Shown: piece after piece, positions 35,625-44,614 of the stretch | Layout: each line of letters starts with the position of its first letter | Position numbering within the stretch: position 1 is the stretch's first letter | Source: a virus | Direction: 5' to 3' (one strand) | Virus record (IMG/VR): IMGVR_UViG_3300020595_000010 | Span: 62,001 to 126,000 of that record | Length of the DNA: 64,000 bases | Notes under the pieces: generated by a model | The model's database searches: none | What the model was told of the DNA's origin: nothing | Seen by the model: only the letters and a program-made list of their open reading frames with translations | Position numbers and translations under genes: made by a program

Positions 35625-36505
35625 TGAAAGTATTAGTAACAGGTGGTGCAGGTTTTATTGGTCACAATTTAGTATGGAGACTTTTAGATGAAGGGCATGA
35701 AGTTCAATCATTAGATAATTATTCTACAGGTACAGTTAAAAATGAAGTTGATGGTTGCAAATATTGGCATGGTGACATTTCAACAATAACTAATCTTAAT
35801 AAAGATTTTGATTTAATATTCCACTTAGCTGCTCAATCTAGAGTACAACCTTCATTTGATAATCCAACTAAAACGTTTAGGGTAAATGTAGAAGGAACTG
35901 AAACTGTGTGTAAATTTGCTCTTGATATAGGAGCAAAAGTAGTATATGCGGGTTCATCTTCAAAACACCATAATCCAGCAACTTCACCCTATGCTATGTA
36001 CAAATACTTAGGTGAGGGAGTATGTAATTTATATAAAGAATCATTTGGGGTAAATATTGAGGTTTGTAGATTTTACAATGTATATGGTCCCGGTGAAGCA
36101 TTAGATGAAAAAAATGGCAATGTAATTGGTATTTGGAGATCTAGGATATCAAGGGAATCTCATATTGAGATTGTTGGGGATGGAGAACAAAAAAGAGATT
36201 TTACTCATGTGGATGATATTGTAGATGGATTATATAGAATTGGTTTATCTAATTTTTATACAGGTGAAGCTGATTTTCAAAGGCCATCATCAATTAAAGC
36301 TTGGGAATTAGGGACTGGAGTTAATTATTCTATTAAAGAATTAGCAGAAACTTTCCAAAATAAAACAGGCTGCGCCATTAAATTTACTACAGACCAACCA
36401 GGTAATTATAGAAAAACTTTATGTACTGATACTACAGCACAGGATATTTTAGGTTGGAAACCTAAAGACCAATTATTATATTATATTAATAATTTAAAAT
36501 TCTAA
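35624..36505 (+). CDS. NAD-dependent sugar epimerase/dehydratase
   Basis: The 293-residue short-chain dehydrogenase has the Rossmann motif GGAGFIGHNLV, LIFHLAAQSRVQPS, the catalytic serine region YAGSSSKHH and the YAMYK (YxxxK) pair. This is the UDP-glucose 4-epimerase/dTDP-glucose dehydratase superfamily. It would prepare a nucleotide sugar for the adjacent glycosyltransferases. Confidence 0.9.
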   Translation: MKVLVTGGAGFIGHNLVWRLLDEGHEVQSLDNYSTGTVKNEVDGCKYWHGDISTITNLNKDFDLIFHLAAQSRVQPSFDNPTKTFRVNVEGTETVCKFALDIGAKVVYAGSSSKHHNPATSPYAMYKYLGEGVCNLYKESFGVNIEVCRFYNVYGPGEALDEKNGNVIGIWRSRISRESHIEIVGDGEQKRDFTHVDDIVDGLYRIGLSNFYTGEADFQRPSSIKAWELGTGVNYSIKELAETFQNKTGCAIKFTTDQPGNYRKTLCTDTTAQDILGWKPKDQLLYYINNLKF

Positions 36506-37129
36506 ATGAAAATAAGCTACGCTATAACAGTTTGTAATGAAGCTGTAGAAATACAAAGATTAATATCATTTCTCCTAGAAAATAAAAGAAGTGAAGATGA
36601 AGTAGTAGTACTATTTGATTCTAAAAACGGAACTAACACTGTTGAAGAATATTTAAGATCTCATTCTATTAATGGTGAATTTATTTGGCATAAAAAAGAA
36701 TTTGAAGGACATTTTGCTGATTGGAAAAATTATTTAACTTCTTTATGTGATGGTGATTTTATATTTCAAATTGATGCTGATGAAATACCCCATCAAACTT
36801 TAATTGAATACCTCCCAGAAATTATTGATAGTAATCCTAAAAATGAAGTAATCAGAGTACCAAGGGTAAATACAGTACATGGTTTAACTGAAGAATATGA
36901 AAGACAGTGGGGTTGGAGAGTAAATGCTTTAGGTTGGGTTAATTGGCCTGATTTTCAATGGAGAATTTATAAAAATCACCCTAAAATTAAATGGGTTAAT
37001 AAAGTACATGAAGTATTAGAAGGTTATGATACATGGTCTAACCTAAATGAAGTTGAAGAATTTGCTTTATACCACCCAAAAGATATAGAAAGACAAGTAA
37101 AACAAAATAATTATTATAATACCCTCTAA
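36506..37129 (+). CDS. Glycosyltransferase family 2 (GT-A)
   Basis: The 207-residue protein starts ISYAITVCNEAVEIQRL and has the metal-binding DxD motif in FQIDADEIPH, with HKKEFEGHFADWKN nearby. This matches GT2 enzymes related to lipopolysaccharide core heptosyl/glucosyl transfer. It starts at the base after the epimerase stop. Confidence 0.8.
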   Translation: MKISYAITVCNEAVEIQRLISFLLENKRSEDEVVVLFDSKNGTNTVEEYLRSHSINGEFIWHKKEFEGHFADWKNYLTSLCDGDFIFQIDADEIPHQTLIEYLPEIIDSNPKNEVIRVPRVNTVHGLTEEYERQWGWRVNALGWVNWPDFQWRIYKNHPKIKWVNKVHEVLEGYDTWSNLNEVEEFALYHPKDIERQVKQNNYYNTL

Positions 37130-37130
37130 T

Positions 37131-37955
37131 ATGAAAATAGGAATAATAGGACAAGGTTTTGTTGGTAATGCAATTTATCAAAAGTTTAGTAAATATTATG
37201 ATGTTAAAACATATGATATTAAAGGTATGATTCATTGTAATAGTAGTGAACAAGAAACATTAGATAACGAAATAGTATTTATATGTTTACCAACACCAAT
37301 GAGTGCAGAAGGTAATTGCCATACAGATATCGTTGAAGCAGCTATTAAACGTGTATTTGAATTTGGAGTTGCTAAAACAGTAGTTATTAAATCAACTGTA
37401 CCCCCAGGTACGTGTGCAAAATGGAATAAGCAATTTAATTCACTTGATGTTGTATTTAATCCTGAGTTTTTAACTGAAGCAAATGCTGTGCAGGATTTTG
37501 AAAACCAAACTAGAATTATATTAGGAGGACCAAGACCTGCTACTACTAAATTAAAACAACTATATTCTAAAGTATTTCCTAAAGCAGCTATTGTTAAAAC
37601 AGATTCATCATATGCTGAAATGGTCAAATATGTTACTAATAGTTTTCTAGCAACTAAAGTATCATTTGCAAATGAAATGTATCAAATATGCGGTGCTTTA
37701 GATATTGATTATGATAAAGTTGTAGAATATGCTACATATGATGAAAGATTAGGTAAATCACATTGGAATACACCAGGACCTGATGGAGACTTTGGATATG
37801 GTGGGCATTGTTTCCCAAAGGATGTTAAAGCATTAATTCATTTAGCAGAAGAATTGGAATTGCATCCAACTATGTTAAGAGCCACCGATAAGAAAAACAA
37901 TGTGGTTCGAAAAAATAGGGATTGGGAAAAAATGAAAGGAAGAGCAATTATATAA
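37131..37955 (+). CDS. UDP-glucose/GDP-mannose dehydrogenase, short form
   Basis: The 274-residue protein has the NAD motif GIIGQGFVGNAIYQKF, FICLPTPM, VIKSTVPPGT, FNPEFLTE and the catalytic cysteine in GYGGHCFPKD (about 226-235). It ends about 40 residues later, lacking the C-terminal domain that binds the UDP-sugar in full-length enzymes (about 390-440 residues). A dimer partner, a different substrate or loss of activity are possible. Confidence 0.8.
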   Translation: MKIGIIGQGFVGNAIYQKFSKYYDVKTYDIKGMIHCNSSEQETLDNEIVFICLPTPMSAEGNCHTDIVEAAIKRVFEFGVAKTVVIKSTVPPGTCAKWNKQFNSLDVVFNPEFLTEANAVQDFENQTRIILGGPRPATTKLKQLYSKVFPKAAIVKTDSSYAEMVKYVTNSFLATKVSFANEMYQICGALDIDYDKVVEYATYDERLGKSHWNTPGPDGDFGYGGHCFPKDVKALIHLAEELELHPTMLRATDKKNNVVRKNRDWEKMKGRAII

Positions 37956-37966
37956 TTATTAAAAAA

Positions 37967-38995
37967 ATGGACAAACAAAAAACAGTATTAATTACAGGAG
38001 TAGCAGGACTACTAGGAAGTAGATTAGCAGATTGGATTATTGAAAACAAACCAGAATATAAAGTAGTAGGTATTGATGATTTAAGTGGTGGTTTTGAAGA
38101 AAACATTAACCCAAAAGTAGATTTTTGGACAATGAACCTTACAGAACATCCAATTGAAAATTGTTTTGAAGTAAATAATTTTGATTATGTATTTCATTTT
38201 GCTGCTTATGCTGCTGAAGGATTATCTCCATTTATTCGTTGCTACAACTATGATAATAACTTAAAATCTACAGCCCGCATAGTTAATGAGTGTATAAAAC
38301 ACGACGTTAAAAGACTGGTATTCACGTCAACTCTCGCAGTATATGGGCATGGTGATGGTGGAATATTTGATGAATCCCAAAGACAATCTCCAATTGATCC
38401 TTATGGTGTAGCTAAATATGCTTGTGAAATGGATATTCAAATTGCTGGAGAACAGCATGGTTTAGATTGGTGTATTGTTAGACCCCACAATGTATATGGT
38501 ATTAAACAAAATATTTGGGATAAGTATAGAAATGTATTAGGTATTTGGATGTATCAACATTTAAATGGTATGCCTATGACCATATTTGGTGATGGTGAAC
38601 AAACACGAGCCTTTAGTTTTATAGACGATTCTCTTGAACCTTTATTTAATGCTGCTGTTAGACCCGAAGCTAGTAATGAAATTATTAATTTAGGGGGTAT
38701 TGAAGAAATTTCAATAAATGATGCTAATAAGCTTTTATGTAAAGTAATAGGTGAAGATGCTGAAGTTCAACATTTAGAGGGTAGACATGAAGTAAAACAC
38801 TCAATTCCAACTTACCAAAAATCAATAGATATATTAGGGTTTAAATACAAAACCTCAATGATTGATGGTTTAACCCAAATGTGGGAATGGGCTAAAGAAC
38901 AACCTATGAGAAATAGATTTGTATGGCCAAGTTATGAATTAGAAAAAGGAATATATAGTTTTTGGAAAAATGAAACTAAAAAATCTAATAAATAA
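37967..38995 (+). CDS. NAD-dependent sugar epimerase/dehydratase
   Basis: From the ATG at 37967 the 342-residue protein has VLITGVAGLLGSRLADW, FDYVFHFAAYAAEG, FTSTLAVYGHGDGG and YGVAKYACE (YxxxK). It is a second extended SDR distinct from the one at 35.6 kb. Its frame runs upstream to a TTG at 37922 that would overlap the dehydrogenase gene. It overlaps the next gene by 26 bp. Confidence 0.88.
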   Translation: MDKQKTVLITGVAGLLGSRLADWIIENKPEYKVVGIDDLSGGFEENINPKVDFWTMNLTEHPIENCFEVNNFDYVFHFAAYAAEGLSPFIRCYNYDNNLKSTARIVNECIKHDVKRLVFTSTLAVYGHGDGGIFDESQRQSPIDPYGVAKYACEMDIQIAGEQHGLDWCIVRPHNVYGIKQNIWDKYRNVLGIWMYQHLNGMPMTIFGDGEQTRAFSFIDDSLEPLFNAAVRPEASNEIINLGGIEEISINDANKLLCKVIGEDAEVQHLEGRHEVKHSIPTYQKSIDILGFKYKTSMIDGLTQMWEWAKEQPMRNRFVWPSYELEKGIYSFWKNETKKSNK

Positions 38996-39761
38996 AAGCC
39001 ATTATTGTACTATAGGCCATATAGGCAGTGAAAGCGATCTACAACTCCATGAAAGGTACATACTATACAATCTCCCAGTACTAAAAGAGTACAAGGGTCA
39101 TATAGTAGTAACTAACTATTCAGGAAATTTCCGAAAAGAAAATAATACTTTGTGGAAAAAGTACTTCCCAGATTGTATAATTTTAGATTTGGGAATGAAT
39201 AGGGGCCATTCATTTGGGATAGCAGACCAGGAAAATGCTATAATTGATTATTGTCACGCTAAAGATATAAAATGGATATGTAAATCTTCTTATGATGTAG
39301 TATTCCAACCTACCATATTAGATATTGAAATTGATGATAGTGAATTTTATTATATGAATGGTATTGGTTTTGGGGGAATGGAAAAATATAATTTTGATTT
39401 AGATAAAATAGCTAAAGAAGATTTTTATCCACAAACAAACTTTTATTTTATAGATACGACTAAAGTAGATTATCTCTACGATAAAGAATATGTTGATGAT
39501 ACTTACAATTTTATTCAAAATTTAGAAAATTATAGTGGTAGAGTCTGGGAATATATTGAAGGATGGACTTGTGAAGATTTTCTAAAAGAATGTGTAATTA
39601 GAAATAATCTTTCAAAATATCATTTGGTTTCTAATAAAAGTTATCGTATATTATTGGAAACAATAAAAAAACAACAAATACACGATTGTAGTCACAAAAA
39701 CATCATGATAGAAGGAATATGTCATTTCCAACATCTTAACCAAAATATTTTAATTATATGA
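38970..39761 (+). CDS. Hypothetical protein of the glycan block, 263 aa
   Basis: A soluble alpha/beta protein with no recognised motif; segments such as GHIVVTNYSGNFRKEN, KWICKSSYDVVFQP and FYFIDTTKVDYLYD suggest a GT-A-like transferase fold without a clear DxD. It overlaps both neighbours, which are an epimerase and a methyltransferase-like gene. A glycosyltransferase is a reasonable guess. Confidence 0.6.
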   Translation: MKLKNLINKSHYCTIGHIGSESDLQLHERYILYNLPVLKEYKGHIVVTNYSGNFRKENNTLWKKYFPDCIILDLGMNRGHSFGIADQENAIIDYCHAKDIKWICKSSYDVVFQPTILDIEIDDSEFYYMNGIGFGGMEKYNFDLDKIAKEDFYPQTNFYFIDTTKVDYLYDKEYVDDTYNFIQNLENYSGRVWEYIEGWTCEDFLKECVIRNNLSKYHLVSNKSYRILLETIKKQQIHDCSHKNIMIEGICHFQHLNQNILII

Positions 39762-40357
39762 TAGTAAATTTAGAACAACTAGTAAATGATCTTTACAGAA
39801 CCCCATCGGATATTAATGAACATATCCCTACAATAATCAAATTATCTCAAGAATGTGACCATATTACAGAAATGGGTGTAAGAGGAATTTTTTCAACTTG
39901 GGGGTGGTTAGCAGGTATGCCCAAAAAAGGTTTATATTGTTATGATCTTTTAAATCCTGATAAATGGGGGGGAGATATTAATAATGTTTATGATACTGCT
40001 GAAGCATTAAATATTCCTTTTAAATTTACACAAGCTGATGTATTGGAAATTGATATTGAAGAAACAGATTTATTATTTATTGATACCTGGCATCGTTATG
40101 AACAATTAACAGAAGAACTAAAAACACACTCAGATAAAGTAAAAAAATATATCTGTTTTCATGATACTACAACTTATGCTCATCGAGGAGAAGCAATGTC
40201 TTCTGAAGGTGGTGAAAATTGGCATGGTAAGCCTTTATCAAAAGATAAAGGTTTATGGGATGCTGTTACTGAATTTTTAGATAATAATAAAGATAGTTGG
40301 GAATTAGTTAAAAGATATGAAAATAATAATGGGTTTACAATTATAAAACGTAAATGA
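39758..40357 (+). CDS. Methyltransferase-like protein (CmcI/TylF-like fold)
   Basis: The 199-residue protein has ITEMGVRGIFSTWGWLAG in the SAM-motif position, then KGLYCYDLLNP, DLLFIDTWHRYEQL and YICFHDTTTYAHRGE, the order seen in cephalosporin hydroxylase/macrocin methyltransferase-like Rossmann enzymes. It may methylate a sugar. It overlaps both neighbours by 4 bp. Confidence 0.65.
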   Translation: MIVNLEQLVNDLYRTPSDINEHIPTIIKLSQECDHITEMGVRGIFSTWGWLAGMPKKGLYCYDLLNPDKWGGDINNVYDTAEALNIPFKFTQADVLEIDIEETDLLFIDTWHRYEQLTEELKTHSDKVKKYICFHDTTTYAHRGEAMSSEGGENWHGKPLSKDKGLWDAVTEFLDNNKDSWELVKRYENNNGFTIIKRK

Positions 40358-41052
40358 AAGTAATATATAGAATATCAGACGCAGGCTATAATAAAATAAA
40401 ACCAGACTATATCAATAATGAAAAATGTTTGGCAAATGCTATAAAAGTATTTAAAGATGCTGAGTGGTCTGTAATTGCAGACAATATATCAGAAGAGACT
40501 AATAGTATGATTCAACAATATATACCCCGCAGTTATATTTACTATGTTAATGAAGGTAATGGTGCCCGTACATTTAATATAGCTTTAGATGAAGCTATAA
40601 TGAGTGATGATGATGATGAAATTATTTATTTTTTAGAGAATGATTATTTACATAAACTAGATTCACAAAAAATATTAGAAGAAGGATTTAAGTTAGGGGC
40701 ATCATTTGTATCACTATATGACCACCCAGATAAATATTTACCGCCTAATAAAGGAGGAAATCCTTATTGTGAGGGTGGAGCTGAAGACACAAGAGTATAT
40801 TTAACTGATAGTTGTCATTGGAAGATTACAAATAGTACAACAATGACATTTGCTGCTAAAGTATCTACTTTAAGGGTTAATGAAGATATTATACGCAAAC
40901 ATACTAATACTGCTCACCCTAATGACTTTGGTATGTTTTTAGAATTAAGAGAAAAAAATCAACTATTAATAACTTCAATCCCGGGTTATTCAACTCATGG
41001 TGAAACACAGTGGTTATCACCATTAAATGATTGGAAAAAAACATCAATTTAG
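40354..41052 (+). CDS. Putative glycosyltransferase-like protein, 232 aa
   Basis: The protein starts KVIYRISDAGYNKIKP and contains IIYFLENDYLHKLDSQKIL, an END motif in the place of the DxD of GT-A enzymes, followed by a histidine-containing C-terminal part (GYSTHGETQWLSP). Position among glycan genes and gene packing support a transferase role. Confidence 0.55.
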   Translation: MKVIYRISDAGYNKIKPDYINNEKCLANAIKVFKDAEWSVIADNISEETNSMIQQYIPRSYIYYVNEGNGARTFNIALDEAIMSDDDDEIIYFLENDYLHKLDSQKILEEGFKLGASFVSLYDHPDKYLPPNKGGNPYCEGGAEDTRVYLTDSCHWKITNSTTMTFAAKVSTLRVNEDIIRKHTNTAHPNDFGMFLELREKNQLLITSIPGYSTHGETQWLSPLNDWKKTSI

Positions 41053-41060
41053 AATAAAAT

Positions 41061-41855
41061 ATGATCAGCATAATAATACCAACTTACAGGAATCCTGCTT
41101 ACTTAGATCTATGTCTATTTTCAGCAATCGATCAACAAGGTTTTGATAATGAAATAATTGTTGTTGTAGATGGTTTTATTGAAGAAAGTCAAGAAGTACT
41201 AGACAAATACAAAGATAATATTAAAGTATTGGATTTGGGTGAAAACCAAGGAATGCAACAGGCCCTTAATTTAGGGGTTATGAATGCTACCAATGAACTT
41301 ATTTTAATAGTAAATGATGATAATGTTTTTTGTAAAGATTATGATTTAGCTGTATTAACTATATCTGATAAAGAAAAAACAGTATTGACTTTAAACCAAA
41401 TTGAACCTATAGGACCCGGTATATTTCATTTCCCAGTTAATAACTTTGGAAGAAACCCCAGTGAATTTGAATATGATGAATTTATTAAGTATGAAAATGT
41501 AATTAAAAAAGATGAATTAACTCTTGATGGGGGTATTTTTCCATTCGCGATGCATAAAAAATATTATATGGCAGCTGGAGGATTTGATACAATGTATCAA
41601 TCCCCATTTATATGTGATTGGGATTTCTTTCTAAAATTAGATTTGATGGGTTTAGGATTTGTTAGAACTCATAATGCTCATTTATATCATTTTGGAAGTA
41701 CAGCGACTAAAAATGGTAAAGAAAGTGAAAAATTTAGAGCAACAGAAAACCCAGCTGCTGAAATGTTTAAATATAAATGGGGAATGGTTCCTAACCTATA
41801 TGAAAACAATTCTCACCGTCCTAAAGGTGTTCGTATTAAAGGAATTATATTTTAA
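41061..41855 (+). CDS. Glycosyltransferase family 2 (GT-A)
   Basis: The 264-residue protein has the GT2 opening SIIIPTYRNPAYLDLCLFS, then EIIVVVDGF and the metal-binding ILIVNDDNVF, with an FDTMYQSPFICDWDFFLKL acceptor-side segment. It is the last gene of the glycan block; a putative late motif follows. Confidence 0.88.
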   Translation: MISIIIPTYRNPAYLDLCLFSAIDQQGFDNEIIVVVDGFIEESQEVLDKYKDNIKVLDLGENQGMQQALNLGVMNATNELILIVNDDNVFCKDYDLAVLTISDKEKTVLTLNQIEPIGPGIFHFPVNNFGRNPSEFEYDEFIKYENVIKKDELTLDGGIFPFAMHKKYYMAAGGFDTMYQSPFICDWDFFLKLDLMGLGFVRTHNAHLYHFGSTATKNGKESEKFRATENPAAEMFKYKWGMVPNLYENNSHRPKGVRIKGIIF

Positions 41856-41856
41856 A

Positions 41857-41866
41857 TATTTATAAT
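41857..41866 (+). promoter_or_regulatory. TATTTATAAT motif, putative late promoter
   Basis: An exact TATTTATAAT begins at the base after the glycosyltransferase stop, 15 bp before the next ATG. Confidence 0.5.
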
Positions 41867-41881
41867 CGAACCTATAAAACC

Positions 41882-42226
41882 ATGCTAAAGATGAAAGAAA
41901 AAGATAAAATGGATAAAGTAGTTAAAAGAGAGGTTGTAAATATAGAATTAGATTGGGATAATGAACAGGATTTAATTGAGTTGGGGGATAACGAAGTATT
42001 TGTTGATTTTATACTAGAAGAAAGTTTAAAAGCAATAGTTGATGCTTTAAAAAATAATAAAGAGAAGGCAGAATTATTTAATGTGTTTAATATGTCTGTT
42101 ATTATAGAATTAAAAAAACCCCAATTTAAAACAGTTTTGGAAAAAGTCAACCGTATGCTTATTAAAAATGAAGAATATGAAAGATGTAATGAGTTGAAAA
42201 AATTAATAAAAAAACATAACTTATGA
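41882..42226 (+). CDS. Helical protein with a UVR-like C-terminal motif, 114 aa
   Basis: A lysine/glutamate-rich helical protein. The end, EKVNRMLIKNEEYERCNELKKLIKK, resembles the UVR motif found in UvrB/UvrC and other proteins. An alternative start ATG lies at 41891. It overlaps the next short gene by 4 bp (ATGA). Confidence 0.6.
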   Translation: MLKMKEKDKMDKVVKREVVNIELDWDNEQDLIELGDNEVFVDFILEESLKAIVDALKNNKEKAELFNVFNMSVIIELKKPQFKTVLEKVNRMLIKNEEYERCNELKKLIKKHNL

Positions 42227-42381
42227 AAAAATACAAATATTACTCTTTAAACGATAAAACTAAAGAAAAAATAGGAAGTTGTTGGGCTGAAGATATAAAT
42301 GAAGCATTTTTAATAGCTAGTAGAATGAAAAAATTACCTTTAGACCAATTCAAAAAATTATTCACAGTCGAATTAATATAA
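42223..42381 (+). CDS. Short basic protein, 52 aa
   Basis: ATG at 42223 overlaps the previous stop (ATGA) and the TAA at 42379-42381 is one base before the next ATG. The product is tyrosine/lysine-rich and helical. The tight packing supports a real gene. Function unknown. Confidence 0.6.
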   Translation: MKKYKYYSLNDKTKEKIGSCWAEDINEAFLIASRMKKLPLDQFKKLFTVELI

Positions 42382-42382
42382 T

Positions 42383-42772
42383 ATGAATACAGGGAATGAT
42401 GGATTAAAAAAACTATTTAAAATAGTTCTGGGTACAGAAGTTAATATTAAAGATAATATTGATGTAACTGAAGAATTAGTATTTATAGGATTAATTACAA
42501 GGTTAGAAGAATCCGAAAAAATGGAACATACCGTGTTTCAAACTAGCGGTATAGATTTAAGTAAAGTAACAGATGGGTTATGGTTTGTTATAGAAAATCA
42601 AATGAGAATGTTATATGGTCCTGAAGCATCAGAATTGATTCAATGGTACATATATGACAGATTTAACCCTGATGGTAGTATAGTACCTTTAGAAGGTCCC
42701 CATGAAAAATTATTTATACTTAAGGAGCCAAAAGATTTATGGTCTTACATAAGATACAAATCCATAAAATAA
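42383..42772 (+). CDS. Hypothetical protein, 129 aa
   Basis: A soluble alpha/beta protein with no recognised motif (VTEELVFIGLITRLEESEKM, GLWFVIENQMRMLYG). It ends one base before the -33 element of the next promoter. Confidence 0.6.
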   Translation: MNTGNDGLKKLFKIVLGTEVNIKDNIDVTEELVFIGLITRLEESEKMEHTVFQTSGIDLSKVTDGLWFVIENQMRMLYGPEASELIQWYIYDRFNPDGSIVPLEGPHEKLFILKEPKDLWSYIRYKSIK

Positions 42773-42804
42773 TTTGGATATCTAACATCCTTTTCGTATA
42801 TTTA
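42773..42804 (+). promoter_or_regulatory. Host-type promoter TTTG-N20-TATATTTA
   Basis: TTTG (42773-42776) and TATATTTA (42797-42804) are 20 bp apart, with a small GGAT/ATCC inverted repeat in the spacer. It drives the zinc-ribbon and HTH-HNH genes. Confidence 0.85.
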
Positions 42805-42849
42805 CACGTAAATAGTTTATAATTATAGTGTAAATTAAATATAACTTTA

Positions 42850-43101
42850 ATGAAATTAAAAATGATATCATGCATCGCATGTAAAGAACCTATGCCTGAA
42901 TTAAGGTTAACTAAATATGGGTATAAATCATGCGTAGAATGCTCGACTGTAGGCGCATATAAGGCAGTAAGCATGCAACACGGCAAAGGTGACCACACAT
43001 GGAATGATATCCAAATTATGACACCTGAACAAATGGAAAGGTATAGTAAAGTTGAAAAACAAAAAGCAAAATTAGATTCATATAATAATTTAGATGCCTA
43101 A
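42850..43101 (+). CDS. Zinc-binding protein, 83 aa
   Basis: ISCIACKEPMPELRL and KSCVECSTVG provide two CxxC pairs of a zinc ribbon in the first 32 residues; the C-terminal part is charged and helical. It is translated ahead of the HTH-HNH gene, overlapping it by 8 bp. Confidence 0.65.
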   Translation: MKLKMISCIACKEPMPELRLTKYGYKSCVECSTVGAYKAVSMQHGKGDHTWNDIQIMTPEQMERYSKVEKQKAKLDSYNNLDA

Positions 43102-43720
43102 AGCAAGACCACTTACTAAAGAACTTATTCTAGCTGCAATGGCTAAGACAAAATCAAACATGGCAGCTGCTAGATATTTGAATTGTTCTTACCAGCATTA
43201 TAAAAAATGGGCTAAGTTCTATGAAAGTGAAACTCATGATAGTTTATTTGAACAACATAAAAACCAATCAGGTAAAGGCATACCTAAATTTTTAAGAATT
43301 GGTGGGAAAGAACCGGCATTGTTAGATATCATTGAAGGGAGAGCAAACGCATCATCTTTCACTCCAGCTAAGATTAAATATAGACTTATTACTGAGGGGT
43401 ATTTGGAAGAAAAATGTGCTAATTGTGGTTTTGAAGAACGTAGGGTATTAGATTATAAAATGCCTTTATTATTACATTTTAAAGATAATAATAAAAAAAA
43501 TTATAAGTTAGATAATATAGAATTGTTATGTTACAATCATTACTTTTTAACAGTGGGTGATATTTTTAGTGATAAACAGGTAGAAGGTATTGAAGATCAT
43601 AAACCAGTAAATCAAGGGAAGGTGGAATGGGAAGTTGATGATTATCATCTTCAACGTTTAAAAGAATTAGGGTTAGACCCAAATGATGAGGATGAATATG
43701 ATATAATTTCAAGAATATAA
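43094..43720 (+). CDS. HTH plus HNH-type zinc nuclease-like protein, 208 aa
   Basis: The N-terminal part (KTKSNMAAARYLNCSYQHYKKW) looks like a helix-turn-helix. The middle has CANCGFEERRVLDY, then LLLHFKDNNKKNYKLDNIELLCYNHYF, which gives the two CxxC-type cysteines and the H...N...H pattern of HNH endonucleases. It could be a homing-type or DNA-processing nuclease, or a transcription regulator that keeps only the zinc fold. Confidence 0.7.
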   Translation: MPKARPLTKELILAAMAKTKSNMAAARYLNCSYQHYKKWAKFYESETHDSLFEQHKNQSGKGIPKFLRIGGKEPALLDIIEGRANASSFTPAKIKYRLITEGYLEEKCANCGFEERRVLDYKMPLLLHFKDNNKKNYKLDNIELLCYNHYFLTVGDIFSDKQVEGIEDHKPVNQGKVEWEVDDYHLQRLKELGLDPNDEDEYDIISRI

Positions 43721-43896
43721 TGGCTAAAAAAACAAGAAATATTAAAAGGTCAAAACATGACAAACTTGTTAATGACTATGATAAACAAAAAGAAAAACAT
43801 CTAGAACGTTTAGCAAATAAAATGTTAAAAGATGAAGATAAAAAGGAGAGATTAAGAAGTAAAACAATTAAAGGAGATTTTTTAAACAAATTTTAA
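43720..43896 (+). CDS. Short highly basic protein, 58 aa
   Basis: ATG at 43720 overlaps the previous stop (TAATG); the frame ends TAA at 43894-43896. Lysine and arginine dominate (KKTRNIKRSKHDK). The packing between two good genes supports it. Function unknown. Confidence 0.6.
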   Translation: MAKKTRNIKRSKHDKLVNDYDKQKEKHLERLANKMLKDEDKKERLRSKTIKGDFLNKF

Positions 43897-43899
43897 GTT

Positions 43900-44460
43900 A
43901 TGAAACTATTTAAGTACAATGAAAGCCAATTGAAGTATGAACCTTTTAGTTCAACATCAATATTTTTAAAATTAGCAATAATATTTTTTAGTGCCTTCCT
44001 ATTTTTAGGATTAGCTAATTCCCCTGTAGTAGAATATGTAATTGAAACTGAAGATATACTTTTAGTAGAGACAACAGATGAATTTAGTGAGGACAAATTA
44101 ATAGAAAATATTCAAAAATTAAATTTCAAATTTCCTCATATTGTGTTAGCTCAGTCAATTCTAGAAACAGGACACTATGATTCAAAAATATTTAAAGAGA
44201 ATCATAATTTATTTGGTATGAAAGAAGCACGAGTTAGACTTAATTTAGCTAAAGGTACTCAATTTGGTCATGCTTATTATGAAAGTTGGGAAGAGTCACT
44301 TACAGATTATGCTTTATGGTATTCAACATATGCTTATAAATGTAAAACAGAAAAACAATTATATAAATTATTAGATAAGCAATATGCTGAAGCCGCGGCA
44401 TATGTATCAATGTTACAAGAAATAGTATTGATTAATAACTTAAAAGAAAAATTCGAATAA
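43900..44460 (+). CDS. Membrane-anchored glucosaminidase-type peptidoglycan hydrolase
   Basis: The 186-residue protein has a hydrophobic anchor at about 24-45 and a glucosaminidase/FlgJ-type domain: FPHIVLAQSILETGHYDSKIFKENHNLFGMK, with the catalytic glutamate in SILETG, then YESWEESLTDYALW. It would cut glycan strands of the wall. It is the second wall hydrolase here besides the amidase at 6.7 kb and, with its anchor, would act on the outer face of the inner membrane. Confidence 0.8.
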   Translation: MKLFKYNESQLKYEPFSSTSIFLKLAIIFFSAFLFLGLANSPVVEYVIETEDILLVETTDEFSEDKLIENIQKLNFKFPHIVLAQSILETGHYDSKIFKENHNLFGMKEARVRLNLAKGTQFGHAYYESWEESLTDYALWYSTYAYKCKTEKQLYKLLDKQYAEAAAYVSMLQEIVLINNLKEKFE

Positions 44461-44461
44461 A

Positions 44462-44599
44462 ATGGCTAAAATGGTATCATTCACCCACAGGGGGAGTGCA
44501 AAGAAAAAGCGTCCAGGTGTTCACGCTAAAACAAAAACATCAAAATCAAAAAATAGTGTTAATTATAGAAAGGCCTATAGAGGGCAAGGTAAAATTTAA
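44462..44599 (+). CDS. Very short basic protein, 45 aa
   Basis: ATG at 44462 follows the glucosaminidase stop by one base. The product is almost entirely lysine, arginine, serine and glycine and ends in YRKAYRGQGKI, a tail I recall in small basic proteins of other marine phages. It might bind nucleic acid. Confidence 0.6.
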   Translation: MAKMVSFTHRGSAKKKRPGVHAKTKTSKSKNSVNYRKAYRGQGKI

Positions 44600-44614
44600 A
44601 AATGTAGAAAGATT

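Noticed and set aside
37232-37627. 131-codon open frame on the minus strand
   Set aside because: Antisense to the UDP-sugar dehydrogenase, whose motifs are intact over the same bases.
43094-43720. HNH gene as a mobile homing endonuclease interrupting another gene
   Set aside because: The flanking genes are intact and no intron or intein boundary is visible, so mobility is not supported.
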